The notes below the pieces were generated by a model, which saw nothing but the letters and a program-made list of their open reading frames with translations, was not told the DNA's origin and ran no database searches. The position numbers and the translations under genes were made by a program. Below are positions 30,125 to 38,961 of a DNA stretch of 64,000 bases, in pieces. This DNA is from Alteromonas sp. KUL42 (GTDB lineage: Bacteria; Pseudomonadota; Gammaproteobacteria; Enterobacterales; Alteromonadaceae), in contig NZ_BJKK01000018.1 of NCBI RefSeq assembly GCF_006538325.1, forward strand, positions 17,190 to 81,189, given 5' to 3'. Numbering within the stretch: the first letter of the stretch is position 1; each line of letters opens with the position of its first letter.

Positions 30125-30481
30125 ATGAAGCTGCAACACTTATTAGTTATTTTAGGCATTACGCTCACATCAACAGCTTGTTCAAACTGGATTTACAGAA
30201 TTGATGTACCCCAAGGCAACTTTCTCGACGAACGCGATGTTGAGAAACTTCGCGTTGGAATGACCAAAGAACAGGTTATCTATGTTCTGGGAAACCCTGT
30301 TGTACAAGACTCTTTTGACGACGATACATGGTACTACGTTTATGATATGAAGCGCGGTATGGCAAAACGCGGCGAAGACTTTCAAAAACAAATGATCATT
30401 AACTTTGTGGACGATAAAGTGGCAACAGTCACAGGTGACTTTGAGCTTTCTGAAGATTTCAACACACCACTTGATAATTAG
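30125..30481 (+). CDS. bamE: Outer membrane assembly lipoprotein BamE (SmpA/OmlA)
   Basis: 118 residues with a lipoprotein signal ending in the lipobox STAC (Cys about 19). The mature part contains the family signature LRVGMTKEQVIYVLGNPVVQ and DTWYYVYDMKRG. BamE is a lipoprotein of the Bam complex that folds outer-membrane proteins from the periplasmic face. It follows recN, its usual neighbour in gammaproteobacteria, with a 123 bp gap. Length and motifs are normal. Confidence 0.95.
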   Translation: MKLQHLLVILGITLTSTACSNWIYRIDVPQGNFLDERDVEKLRVGMTKEQVIYVLGNPVVQDSFDDDTWYYVYDMKRGMAKRGEDFQKQMIINFVDDKVATVTGDFELSEDFNTPLDN

Positions 30482-30566
30482 CGGTGTCAAAAGACGTTTA
30501 AATACGTTAACTCATGTTGACCGTTAACGTTTGCGAAATTTTTTAGTTTAGAACACAGAGGTTTGC

Positions 30567-31223
30567 ATGGAACACAGTTTCTGGCACAGTAAATGGCAGA
30601 ACAACGAAATAGGATTTCACGAGCCCAAAGGGAATGCTCTGTTGGTAAAATATGCGGATACGTTGCTAGGCTGTGATAGCGACTTGGCAAGCGAACACCG
30701 CATATTCGTCCCCTTGTGTGGCAAGACAAGAGACATCGGTTGGTTACTGTCAAAGGGGGCTTCAGTAGTAGGTGCGGAATTAAGTGAAACGGCCGTTCAA
30801 CAACTCTTTGAAGAATTAGGCGAAACGCCCGAAATTTCATCCACTAGCAAAGGTAAAGTTTACTCAAAGGGTGAATTAACAATATTTGTTGGCGACATTT
30901 TCGCACTCACAGCTCAAGATATTGGCCTAGTGACTGGAGTTTATGACAGAGCTGCATTGGTAGCACTGCCTGACGGACTTCGTGAAAAATATTCTACTCA
31001 CCTTGTATCTTTAACCAACAACGCACCTCAACTTGTTATATCGTTTGAATATGACCAGAGTGTGATGACAGGCCCACCTTTTAGTGTTGATGAAAATACT
31101 GTTTCGACACTTTACAGCCAGAATTATCATATAAGCCTGCTAGAGCGCTCTACGCTTGAGGGCGGCTTGAAACGTAAGGTTGCTGCAGACAACCTTGTCT
31201 TCCATTTACAACCCGCTACTTAG
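30567..31223 (+). CDS. tpm: Thiopurine S-methyltransferase family protein
   Basis: 218 residues, the length of bacterial Tpm. It begins with MEHSFWHSKWQNNEIGFHEP and has the SAM-binding block RIFVPLCGKTRDIGWLLSKG (about 47-66) and GVYDRAALVALPDGLREKY (about 132-150). The family methylates thiopurines, and in bacteria also selenium and tellurium compounds; the natural substrate is not known. It is transcribed rightwards 85 bp after bamE and converges with the DUF445 gene. Assignment to the family is firm. Confidence 0.95.
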   Translation: MEHSFWHSKWQNNEIGFHEPKGNALLVKYADTLLGCDSDLASEHRIFVPLCGKTRDIGWLLSKGASVVGAELSETAVQQLFEELGETPEISSTSKGKVYSKGELTIFVGDIFALTAQDIGLVTGVYDRAALVALPDGLREKYSTHLVSLTNNAPQLVISFEYDQSVMTGPPFSVDENTVSTLYSQNYHISLLERSTLEGGLKRKVAADNLVFHLQPAT

Positions 31224-31285
31224 GCAGTATTTGTTTGTCAAATATTTAATATGGGGCTCGAAAAGTTCGCTCAGTGAAGCTAGCA

Positions 31286-32572
31286 TCAGAGTCCTATTAA
31301 CATTTCAATTCCAAATAGTAACGCGCCAACTAACCCACCAACAATAGTGCCGTTTATTCTCACTTTTTGAAGATCGCGACCAATATTCAGCTCGATCTGT
31401 TGTGCCATTTCTTTTTCATCCCATCCATTGATTGTATCTCGAATATGTCGGGTCAAAAACTCAGCGAGTTCTGGAGCCATGTACTTCGCAGCTTCACCAA
31501 TATGTTTATTAAATGAGTGAGACAGTTCACTATCATTTGCAAGGCTAGTTCCCACCTCTTGTAACAGTGAGGCTACTTTTGTCTCTGCTTTACCTTCTTT
31601 TTCCTCTAGCGACTGCAACAACCATGCGTGAAAACGTGACCATGACTCATGTAAATAGGCCTTTAATGCAGGATCATTAACAATCTTCTCTCGATAACTA
31701 TTTACCTTTCTCTCCATAAGCGGGCTGTGTTCGAGTTCATACAAGAATTCTTGTACCTGTTCATCAAAGGCATGTCTGATAGGATGCGATTCATCATGAT
31801 AAATATCTTCTAAGATACTAGACACTGCTTTCACTGCTATCAGTGCCCCTTGCTCGCTCAACCAACTCGATGGAAGTATCTTTTCTATTCTGCTGTATTC
31901 GGTTTTTAGCCAAATGACCAAAGTATCTGCAATATACAGTTGGGTATCTGGCTGAGAAAGTAAACCAGCCAGCTTCCCCAGCAATCTATCAAGGACAACT
32001 TGATGTTGACGCTCTTTTGTCACCGCATTTAATGACGAAGCAATCAACTGTGCTAAATCCAGTTGATTAATTCCTTTTTCAGCAGTTTTCGCAATAAACG
32101 CTTTTACAGGCTTGTCATCTAATACCTTAAGTACACCAGCAAATGTATCGCAAATTAAGCGACTCAGTCTCTGCGCATTGTGCTCAGAGACTAGCCATCG
32201 GCCTGCGCCTTTGGCGGGATCACTTTTTGTAATTAGCTCTGCAATCGCGTCGGGTTGAAAAAATTTATCTTTCACAAACAGTGATAGATTTTGCGCAATC
32301 GCAGTTTTATTTGATGCTACAATGTTTGTATGGGGAATAGGGTATTTTGCCGGTATAGGTTTAAACAGTGCAGTAACCGCAAACCAATCAGCAAGCCCAC
32401 CGACTAACGCCGCTTCACTGGCCATTTTGATCAAGCCCAGCCACCATGCATCAATTAGCTCTGGCCACACTTTGGGAAGAAAAGTCGTAGTAATAAAGAC
32501 ACTTGCTGCGATGATTAAACATCCTAACGCAAGCCTTTTCGCCTGATTGAGCTGAGAAAACTTATCCTGCAT
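31286..32572 (-). CDS. DUF445 (YjiN-like) inner-membrane protein
   Basis: 428 residues with membrane helices near the N-terminus (LALGCLIIAASVFITTTFLP, MASEAALVGGLADWFAVTAL) and at the C-terminus (GTIVGGLVGALLFGIEMLIG), enclosing a long helical middle. The GGLADWFAVTALFKPIP and PHTNIV stretches mark the DUF445/YjiN family. Function is unknown; the topology suggests both ends in the membrane and a large cytosolic or periplasmic helical part. GGAG precedes the ATG. It converges with tpm and diverges from the VNG-repeat lipoprotein. Confidence 0.9.
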   Translation of the reverse strand: MQDKFSQLNQAKRLALGCLIIAASVFITTTFLPKVWPELIDAWWLGLIKMASEAALVGGLADWFAVTALFKPIPAKYPIPHTNIVASNKTAIAQNLSLFVKDKFFQPDAIAELITKSDPAKGAGRWLVSEHNAQRLSRLICDTFAGVLKVLDDKPVKAFIAKTAEKGINQLDLAQLIASSLNAVTKERQHQVVLDRLLGKLAGLLSQPDTQLYIADTLVIWLKTEYSRIEKILPSSWLSEQGALIAVKAVSSILEDIYHDESHPIRHAFDEQVQEFLYELEHSPLMERKVNSYREKIVNDPALKAYLHESWSRFHAWLLQSLEEKEGKAETKVASLLQEVGTSLANDSELSHSFNKHIGEAAKYMAPELAEFLTRHIRDTINGWDEKEMAQQIELNIGRDLQKVRINGTIVGGLVGALLFGIEMLIGL

Positions 32573-32750
32573 TCAAACTCCGTTTCATAGTAAATGAACT
32601 TCTGACAGAGGTTTAATTCTCAATATGAATACTACCTCAAACGCTTACTTCTCGCGCACTTTTGCTAGCTCTTCTGATAAAAGTATTGTTTTTTAGTAAG
32701 CTTACAAAACAATGCAATCTACAGACCTAAATTGAAAATACTAGTATTGA

Positions 32751-32887
32751 GTGCCTGTCCATTGCGTGTGCATTGCGTGTGCGGTCCACATCCATTTAAT
32801 TCGTGCGTTGCTCAGTGCATTGGCTGTCTGCACTGTAGAGTATGTGCCTGTCCACAACAATTTGCACTGCAAAGTAAGTGTCTGTCC
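32751..32887 (+). repeat. Three GTGYCTGTCC decamers and an 11 bp tandem duplication
   Basis: Copies at 32751-32760 (GTGCCTGTCC), 32844-32853 (GTGCCTGTCC) and 32878-32887 (GTGTCTGTCC), all on the plus strand. CATTGCGTGTG is duplicated at 32760-32781, starting on the last base of the first copy. They lie in the 629 bp divergent gap 32573-33201; the rest of the gap is AT-rich and must contain promoters, with no other gene I can support. Confidence 0.85.
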
Positions 32888-33201
32888 ACAACCATTAAAA
32901 AATACAGTTACGGGATCAGCAATGCCATGTTCAACATCTTCCCTGTGTTAAATGCAGGCAATTTTAGTCAATATCTTAAATGAGTAGTCACTTTCGTCAC
33001 TAATTGCTCTTCTTCGCCTAAAAATTCATTCCAAATAACACGAAATAATTCTAAGCCATTGTTTTAATTATCATTAATGAAATGGCACAATTAATGATTG
33101 CGTTAAAGTAACAACTTTATTGTGTCGCTCAGTATGGAAGTCACACTCAATGAGGATTGCGTTGATGACGCCCATAAAAGTAGTTTTAAGGAAATAAAAA
33201 T

Positions 33202-33873
33202 ATGAAAAAGTCTCTTATCGCCGGTGCCGTTTTATTCGTTTCTGCATCCATGTTGTCAGGTTGTGTCATTCATGTTGGTAACGGTAGCGCCATTGATGGA
33301 ACTGATTTCAGTTCAATTCTTGGAAATATAGACATTGCAGAAGGTAAGCATGCGGGCGACATTTCTTCGGTAAATGGCAATGTGGAGATAAGTGACCACG
33401 CCAGTGCGGATGATGTAAGCATAGTTAATGGAAACCTGGAAATGGAAAGCCATGTGACAGTGAATAGTGTCGACATTGTTAATGGCGACATTTCTGCAAC
33501 CTCTCACTTGACGGTACTAGGTGATGTTGAGTCAGTGAATGGCAACATCAACTTACCAGAGCAAAGTAAGGTAGGCGGAAGCGTAGAGACAGTAAATGGC
33601 GATATCACCGCAATAGATACTGTTATTGATAAAGACATTGAAACACTTAACGGCGATATATCACTTCAAGGGTCAACCCATCTTGTTGGTAATATCACTT
33701 ACCTTAATCGTGAGAGCTCGTGGGGGAAGATGTCAGATAGTAAGCCAACCTTATTTATTGGTAAGGACGTCGTAGTAGATGGCAATATTTTATTAGAGCG
33801 CCCTGTGACTCTAGAGCTAGAAAACCCGTCATTGAATCAAAAAGTGATTGTAAGCTACGGCGGTGCACAGTAA
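33202..33873 (+). CDS. Lipoprotein with VNG repeats, probably beta-solenoid
   Basis: 223 residues with a lipoprotein signal (MKKSLIAGAVLFVSASMLSG then Cys 21). The mature part repeats a roughly 17-residue unit containing VNG or LNG at least six times: SSVNGNVEIS, SIVNGNLEME, DIVNGDISAT, ESVNGNINLP, ETVNGDITAI and ETLNGDISLQ. Such spacing with alternating Val/Ile suggests a right-handed beta-helix like polymer-forming bactofilin-type or DUF4097-type proteins. AAGGAAATAAAAAT precedes the ATG. Location in the inner or outer membrane is not predictable with certainty. The function is not known; no neighbour suggests one. Confidence 0.75.
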   Translation: MKKSLIAGAVLFVSASMLSGCVIHVGNGSAIDGTDFSSILGNIDIAEGKHAGDISSVNGNVEISDHASADDVSIVNGNLEMESHVTVNSVDIVNGDISATSHLTVLGDVESVNGNINLPEQSKVGGSVETVNGDITAIDTVIDKDIETLNGDISLQGSTHLVGNITYLNRESSWGKMSDSKPTLFIGKDVVVDGNILLERPVTLELENPSLNQKVIVSYGGAQ

Positions 33874-33903
33874 CTTACCGTGTTTTAGCCACATCTAAAC
33901 ACT

Positions 33904-34479
33904 ATGACAGAACTAGAAAAGATGCTGTCGGGGAACCTTTACTTCCCTTCCGACAAACAACTAACGGCATTGCGAAAGCAATGCCGTCAACAGCTTGATA
34001 TTCTTAATAGCACGTGCCAAACACAGCATAAACAGCGCTCTCAGCTATTAAAGCGTTTATTTGGTAGTACAGGTAAGCGACTATATGTTGAATCGAGCTT
34101 TAAGTGCGACTACGGACAAAACATTCATGTGGGTGAGAGCTTTTACGCCAACTTTAACTGTGTGATCCTTGATGCAGCTAAAGTCACAATTGGTGATAAT
34201 TGCATGCTTGCTCCACAAGTGGGAATTTACACGGCAACACACCCTATCGACCCTGTACAACGAGCAACAGGTATAGAGTTTGCAAAACCTATCACCCTTG
34301 GCGATAACTGTTGGGTAGGCGGTATGGCCGTTATCAACCCAGGAGTTACCTTAGGTAACAACGTAGTAGTGGCATCTGGTGCAGTCGTCACCAAGTCATT
34401 TCCAGACAATGTTGTGATTGGCGGTAACCCTGCCAAAATCATCAAGCAGATAGAACCACAACGGGATGTAGAAAACTAA
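33904..34479 (+). CDS. Maltose/galactoside-type O-acetyltransferase (left-handed beta-helix)
   Basis: 191 residues matching the LacA/Maa/NodL hexapeptide-repeat acetyltransferases. The N-terminal helical part (EKMLSGNLYFPSDKQL, about 4-19) is the family's Mac domain. The beta-helix has FKCDYGQNIHVGESFYANFN and the catalytic-His region GIYTATHPID (about 111-120), ending VVIGGNPAKIIKQI. It transfers acetyl from acetyl-CoA to a sugar; the substrate is unknown. It starts 30 bp after the lipoprotein gene and may be cotranscribed with it. Confidence 0.92.
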   Translation: MTELEKMLSGNLYFPSDKQLTALRKQCRQQLDILNSTCQTQHKQRSQLLKRLFGSTGKRLYVESSFKCDYGQNIHVGESFYANFNCVILDAAKVTIGDNCMLAPQVGIYTATHPIDPVQRATGIEFAKPITLGDNCWVGGMAVINPGVTLGNNVVVASGAVVTKSFPDNVVIGGNPAKIIKQIEPQRDVEN

Positions 34480-34659
34480 AAGTACTGCGCGCTGGTAACT
34501 ATGCCGTACTGACCACGCGGCGCTAAGTATGAGGTGATGACGGTACGGTGGTGAAAAGGGTTAACCTCAATATGCACTCACGTTACTTACACTGCCGCCT
34601 TGACAAGTATGAAGCAACGCCAAATAATGTCTAAAAAACGACCAATCTTTGGCAATATA

Positions 34660-35472
34660 ATGAGAATAAAACTGTCCATAGGTATTAGGCGCTTACTAGT
34701 AACCCTTTTGTGTTTTACGCTATGTAACGCTTCGTTAGCGCAAACCCCATCTCAACAACTCGTGTTGCGTATAGGTGTAGAAGATATTAATTACACTCCT
34801 GTTATGAACTTCACAAAGGGGGCAAAAGACGGTCTTCTTCATCATATCGTTAGTGATTTTGCTCAACAAGAAAGCCTGAATCTAGACTTTATTCCCTTAC
34901 CATTAAGCCGCTTTCCCTTTTGGTTTGATGAAAATGCTATTGATATAAGGTTGCCTGACAACGCACGATGGAAGCTTAGTGCAACCGACAATATCCATTA
35001 CAGTGACCCGATGATCACGTTGTGCGATACCACGGTTGTTTTAAGTAAAAACAAGCACAGACCTGCCAGTCAATTTTCACGCTTAGGGTTACCAATTGGG
35101 TTTACTCCCTCCAGTAAATGGCGAGAGCAACTTGATGCAGGCAACATTGAAATCGCTCGTGATAGTTCACTTCGCGTACTTACACAAATGCTGGTAAAGG
35201 GGTTCATTGACGGTATCGATGTAAATATTGCGATTATTCAAAACGAATTAAAAGGCCTCGGCCTTTCACCTGACTTGGTTTCCGTTTCAAGTGAATTATC
35301 TGCAAGCCCTGTTCGCTACCAAATATCAACAAAACACAGTACCGATATACTGGAGCGCTTCAATCGTTACATTGCAGACAATAAGCAGAACTTTGAATTG
35401 TGGGCCCGCGAAAATGATATTGCCATTGCACCCCACTGTGAGCGATTTCAAAGCGATGCCAGTGATAGTTAA
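34660..35472 (+). CDS. Exported solute-binding-protein-like protein (SBP family 3 type)
   Basis: About 270 residues: a signal peptide (IRRLLVTLLCFTLCNASLA) then a region resembling small periplasmic binding proteins (LRIGVEDINYTPVMNF, a GLLHHIVSDFAQQ stretch, IHYSDPMITLCDTTVV and a C-terminal helix DILERFNRYIADN). Many such proteins without a cognate ABC transporter exist in Alteromonadales; the ligand is unknown and no transporter genes are adjacent. The frame is open from 34600, with ATGs at 34609, 34627 and 34660; I prefer the last because it places the signal peptide at the N-terminus, although no start has a clear ribosome site. Confidence 0.75.
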   Translation: MRIKLSIGIRRLLVTLLCFTLCNASLAQTPSQQLVLRIGVEDINYTPVMNFTKGAKDGLLHHIVSDFAQQESLNLDFIPLPLSRFPFWFDENAIDIRLPDNARWKLSATDNIHYSDPMITLCDTTVVLSKNKHRPASQFSRLGLPIGFTPSSKWREQLDAGNIEIARDSSLRVLTQMLVKGFIDGIDVNIAIIQNELKGLGLSPDLVSVSSELSASPVRYQISTKHSTDILERFNRYIADNKQNFELWARENDIAIAPHCERFQSDASDS

Positions 35473-35529
35473 CAACTAATTTGCACACTTCAGGTATGCC
35501 TGTCGCGTACAAAATATCAATGAGCAAAC

Positions 35530-35559
35530 AAAAAAGACGCTTAAAAAAGCGTCTTTTTT
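35530..35559. terminator. Bidirectional terminator between the binding protein and rluB
   Basis: AAAAAAGACGCT / AGCGTCTTTTTT, a 12 bp perfect stem with a 6 nt loop and T-runs on both strands, placed between two convergent genes. Confidence 0.9.
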
Positions 35560-35562
35560 ATG

Positions 35563-36462
35563 CTATTTTCTCTTCGTTGAGCGGCCAGCACGAGGCTTAT
35601 TTAAACCTTGTTGTTTGCGCACTTTATGCTTTTTAACAGACCGACGCATACGGCTTAAACGGGCGTGATCTAGTTTACCTTGGCGTACATTTACCATTGT
35701 TTCTGTTTCATCAGGTAATTGAACGTGGCTGCGTAGCGCATTTACTTCACTTAACCCTAACTCTACCCACGCCCCCTGTGGTAAGCGCTTTTGCAGTTCT
35801 ATTGGACCGTACTTGACTCGAATTAGGCGGCTCACTTGTACGCCTTGAGACTCCCACAAGCGTCGAACTTCACGGTTACGCCCTTCTTTAAGAGTAACAT
35901 TGAACCAGCGGTTCATGCTTTCCTCTTCAGAATTCAGTGGTGTCGGCGTACCAGAAACCGTAAGAAACTTTGCTTCACCATCTTCTAGCTCTACACCTTT
36001 TTTCAAAGTGTTGATTGTTTTACCTGTAACTTCACCAAATACACGAACCGCATATTCGCGTTCTACTTCACATTTAGGGTGCATCAAGCGGTTCGCTAGC
36101 TCACCATCGTTGGTGAATAATAGCAAGCCACTGGTATTCATATCCAGTCGACCTACGGTGATCCACCTGCCTAGTCGAATAGCGGGAAGGCGATCAAAGA
36201 CGGTATCTCGACCTTCCGGATCGTGCCTGCTACACAATTCACCTTCTGGCTTATTGTACATTAATACTCGACAAACTGGCTGTTCTGCTTGTCGAGAAAG
36301 CAAATGACCATCTACGCGTATTTGTGCACTACTATCAACTCTGTCGCCTAATGTAGCAACGGTACCATTTACTGATACGCGCCCTTCATCAATCCAACGC
36401 TCCATTTCTCGTCGCGAGCCTAGCCCTTGATTAGCTAGTACTTTTTGCAACTTTTCAGTCAT
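35563..36462 (-). CDS. rluB: 23S rRNA pseudouridine(2605) synthase RluB
   Basis: 299 residues: an S4 RNA-binding domain at the N-terminus ([20 protein letters not shown]) and a RsuA/RluB-type catalytic domain with the active Asp in [20 protein letters not shown] basic tail rich in Lys/Arg follows. It makes a pseudouridine in helix 89 of 23S rRNA. The frame opens at a GTG four codons upstream, but ATG 36462 (MTEKLQKV) matches the family start. It lies downstream of scpB-scpA, a conserved neighbourhood (scpA-scpB-rluB), and is probably cotranscribed with them. Confidence 0.95.
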   Translation of the reverse strand: MTEKLQKVLANQGLGSRREMERWIDEGRVSVNGTVATLGDRVDSSAQIRVDGHLLSRQAEQPVCRVLMYNKPEGELCSRHDPEGRDTVFDRLPAIRLGRWITVGRLDMNTSGLLLFTNDGELANRLMHPKCEVEREYAVRVFGEVTGKTINTLKKGVELEDGEAKFLTVSGTPTPLNSEEESMNRWFNVTLKEGRNREVRRLWESQGVQVSRLIRVKYGPIELQKRLPQGAWVELGLSEVNALRSHVQLPDETETMVNVRQGKLDHARLSRMRRSVKKHKVRKQQGLNKPRAGRSTKRK

Positions 36463-36504
36463 GGGATTCTTCACTCTTATATTGCTTGTTTACGGTCGCA
36501 CGGT

Positions 36505-37098
36505 CTATTCTGACGGTGCCTCATTTAACACCTTAAGCGGCGAGTCGGCTTCAATGCTTTCCGCCATTTTTTCAAACGCATCACTATTGGGTAAGTCGCC
36601 CAATGATGTCATAGAAAAGTAGTCTAAAAAGCTTTTGGTTGTAGCATAAAGGGCGGGACGTCCCGGCACTTCTTTGTGGCCAACAACTTTAATCCAATCT
36701 CGTTCTGTGAGTGTCTTTATTATATTGCTGCTGACTGCCACACCGCGAACTTGCTCAATTTCACCGCGAGTAATGGGTTGTCGGTATGCAATAAGTGCCA
36801 AGGTTTCTAACATTGCTCTTGAATATCTTGGCGCATTTTCTTGCCACAATTTACTGAGCCACGGGCTCAGTGCATCCAATGATTGGAAGCGAAAACCACT
36901 TGCTACCTCAATGAGTTGAATACCTCTTGGTTGGTAATCTAACTTTAATTCGTTGATTACCTTGCTCAAGGTTTTGTCTGCCACAGTGAACTCATTTAAA
37001 ACAGTCTCTTTAAGTTGCTGTTTTGAAATAGGTTTATCGGCAACAAAAATAGCTGCTTCAACTAACTGTTTAAGCTGTAACGTGTTAATTTTCTTCAT
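36505..37098 (-). CDS. scpB: Segregation and condensation protein ScpB
   Basis: 197 residues with the winged-helix fold of ScpB: LKQLVEAAIFVADKPISKQQ at the N-terminus and ETLALIAYRQPITRGEIEQV, VPGRPALYATTKSFLDYF in the second half. ScpB dimers bind ScpA, the kleisin, in SMC complexes that fold and segregate the chromosome. Gammaproteobacteria with MukBEF usually lack ScpAB; Alteromonadales have it. Its ATG lies 14 bp inside the end of scpA, so the two are translationally coupled. Confidence 0.95.
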   Translation of the reverse strand: MKKINTLQLKQLVEAAIFVADKPISKQQLKETVLNEFTVADKTLSKVINELKLDYQPRGIQLIEVASGFRFQSLDALSPWLSKLWQENAPRYSRAMLETLALIAYRQPITRGEIEQVRGVAVSSNIIKTLTERDWIKVVGHKEVPGRPALYATTKSFLDYFSMTSLGDLPNSDAFEKMAESIEADSPLKVLNEAPSE

Positions 37099-38020
37099 GT
37101 GAACCTAATTTTACATGAATTTTAGCGTAAGGGCCTGCCTGAATGCATAAAATTAGCTGTTCTTTCACCAATTCCAGTATGGCAAGAAAGCATACAACAA
37201 CGCCCGCTTTGCCTTCTTCTACCGTAAATAACTGTTCTAACGGCGTATATTGAGTATTGTTCAACACTGACAAAATCATCGACATGCGCTCTCTTGTACT
37301 AAGCGCTTCTCGTGCGATGGTGTGATGCTCAAATGCTTGGGCCCGTTTCATCGCAGCACTAAAAGCGAGGACAATTTCAGCTAACGTTACGTCAGGTTCA
37401 ACACGGATAGGCGCAACGCTGTCACTGGTTTCAACTTGCGGCTTAAAAATATCCCTTTCTAAGCGAGGTTGAAGATCTAAATCTTCCGCGGCTTGTTTTA
37501 CAAGTTCATATTCTTTTAAACGCCTGATGAGCTCGGCCCGCGGATCTAATTCTTCATCAGTGTCATCACTGCGCTTTGGGAGTAGTAATCGCGATTTTAT
37601 TTCGGCCAAAATCGCCGCCATCAAAAGATATTCAGCGGCTAATTCCAATTTAAGCGACATCATTGCATCGACATATTCCATATACTGCTTGGTAACATCA
37701 GCAATGGGCAAGGTAGTGATATCAAACTTTTGCTTTCGTATGAGATAAAGCAATAAATCTAACGGCCCTTCAAAAGTTTCGAGAATAACTTCTAAGGCAT
37801 CGGGTGGAATGAACAAGTCTTCAGGCTTTTCAATGAGAGCTTCGCCATTAATAAACGCCAGTGGCAAAGGTTGCTGCACAGGGCTGCTCTGTGCTTGCTG
37901 CTGCACACGATTAAGTGCTGCCGAGCCTGACGACTTATTGTGATCAGTTGACTTAGCCGACTCAGTCGAATGACCGTCGTTGTTGCTCTTTTCAGGCGTC
38001 AAGGCCGCATCACTACTCAA
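37085..38020 (-). CDS. scpA: Segregation and condensation protein ScpA (kleisin)
   Basis: 311 residues. The family N-terminal signature LETFEGPLDLLLYLIRKQKF occurs at about 79-98, followed by VTKQYMEYVDAMMSLKLELA and EIKSRLLLPKR, and the C-terminal winged helix binds SMC. The first 60 residues are low-complexity (Ser/Gln/Asn rich) and not conserved. The start is TTG at 38020: AAGGG lies 8 nt upstream and no ATG is available before the domain. The gene lies 14 bp after yciO, and overlaps scpB. Confidence 0.94.
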   Translation of the reverse strand: MSSDAALTPEKSNNDGHSTESAKSTDHNKSSGSAALNRVQQQAQSSPVQQPLPLAFINGEALIEKPEDLFIPPDALEVILETFEGPLDLLLYLIRKQKFDITTLPIADVTKQYMEYVDAMMSLKLELAAEYLLMAAILAEIKSRLLLPKRSDDTDEELDPRAELIRRLKEYELVKQAAEDLDLQPRLERDIFKPQVETSDSVAPIRVEPDVTLAEIVLAFSAAMKRAQAFEHHTIAREALSTRERMSMILSVLNNTQYTPLEQLFTVEEGKAGVVVCFLAILELVKEQLILCIQAGPYAKIHVKLGSHEEN

Positions 38021-38034
38021 AAACTAGCCCTTAA

Positions 38035-38655
38035 TTATTCAAACGGGCTAGGGTCGCCAGTACCATGGCGCACGATAACAGGAGTATCTTCAGACAAATC
38101 AATTACTGTTGTTGGTTGCTCGCCGATGTAGCCACCGTGAATAATCAGCCCAACTTGCTTCTCAAGATTATCGCGAATAATATCTGGGTCTGATTCGGCC
38201 ATCGTATTACCCGGTAAAATCAGTGAAGTAGACATCAAAGGCTCGCCTAATTCTTCAAGTAGAGCCAGAGCAATTGCATTGTCGGGGACGCGAATACCAA
38301 TAGTTTTACGCTTAGGATTTTGTAAACGCTTAGGCACTTCACGGGTTGCCTTAAGTATAAAGGTGTAGCTCCCTGGCGTGTTGTTCTTAATTTGCCTAAA
38401 AGCGGTATTGTCGACTTTTGCATAAATCGATAGTTCAGACATGTCTCTACACATTAATGTGAAATTGTGATCTTTATCTATCTGTCTAATTCTACAAAGC
38501 TGCTCTAACGCTTTTTTATCTTCCATCTGACAACCAATGGCGTAGCCGGAATCGGTAGGATAAACAATAACTGCACCCTCGCGAATTAATTCACACGCTT
38601 GGCTAATTAATCGCTTTTGCGGGTTATCTGGATGTATATAAAAAAATTGGCTCAT
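38035..38655 (-). CDS. yciO: YciO/Sua5 family threonylcarbamoyl-AMP synthase-like protein
   Basis: 206 residues. The Sua5/YrdC/YciO fold is shown by PDSGYAIGCQMEDKKALEQL near the N-terminus, NTPGSYTFILKATREVPKRL in the middle and STSLILPGNT then GTGDPSPFE at the end. It resembles YciO, the paralogue of TsaC, whose proven role in tRNA t6A synthesis is weak. The ATG at 38655 is clear. In gammaproteobacteria yciO commonly sits beside rnm/yciV and scpA, as here. Confidence 0.92.
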   Translation of the reverse strand: MSQFFYIHPDNPQKRLISQACELIREGAVIVYPTDSGYAIGCQMEDKKALEQLCRIRQIDKDHNFTLMCRDMSELSIYAKVDNTAFRQIKNNTPGSYTFILKATREVPKRLQNPKRKTIGIRVPDNAIALALLEELGEPLMSTSLILPGNTMAESDPDIIRDNLEKQVGLIIHGGYIGEQPTTVIDLSEDTPVIVRHGTGDPSPFE

Positions 38656-38827
38656 GATATTTCTCTAATCTGAAAAGTGCTCTTTCAGCGATAGTTCTAC
38701 TGTGCCTGTTCTTCGTATTATTGTCCATTTAAGCATAATACGAAAAGGCATTGTACGAATAGAAATAGTCCGAATAGGCGGCCACCTAGGTTTCAGGCAA
38801 ATAACGCTATGTGCGGCCAGTGTACCC

Positions 38828-38879
38828 AACTCGTGTGCCTAACTCGCGTGAATAGCTCTTGTGCCTAGCTCTTGTATGT
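38828..38879. repeat. Four degenerate 13 bp tandem repeats
   Basis: AACTCGTGTGCCT, AACTCGCGTGAAT, AGCTCTTGTGCCT and AGCTCTTGTATGT in a row, in the 306 bp gap 38656-38961 between yciO and rnm. The gap otherwise contains only AT-rich sequence and, presumably, the yciO promoter. Confidence 0.75.
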
Positions 38880-38961
38880 GCCGCTTGTAAAAATCTATTG
38901 CGCAAGTCTCTTATAAACGCCTTAGTTTACAAACAAGTAAAGTGACAATACTCTACCTACT

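Noticed and set aside
32732..32983. Overlapping plus-strand open frames in the decamer-rich gap (32732-32983, 32751-32951)
   Set aside because: They are Cys/His-rich translations of the repeats, have no ribosome site and no family resemblance; they alternate frames over the same DNA.
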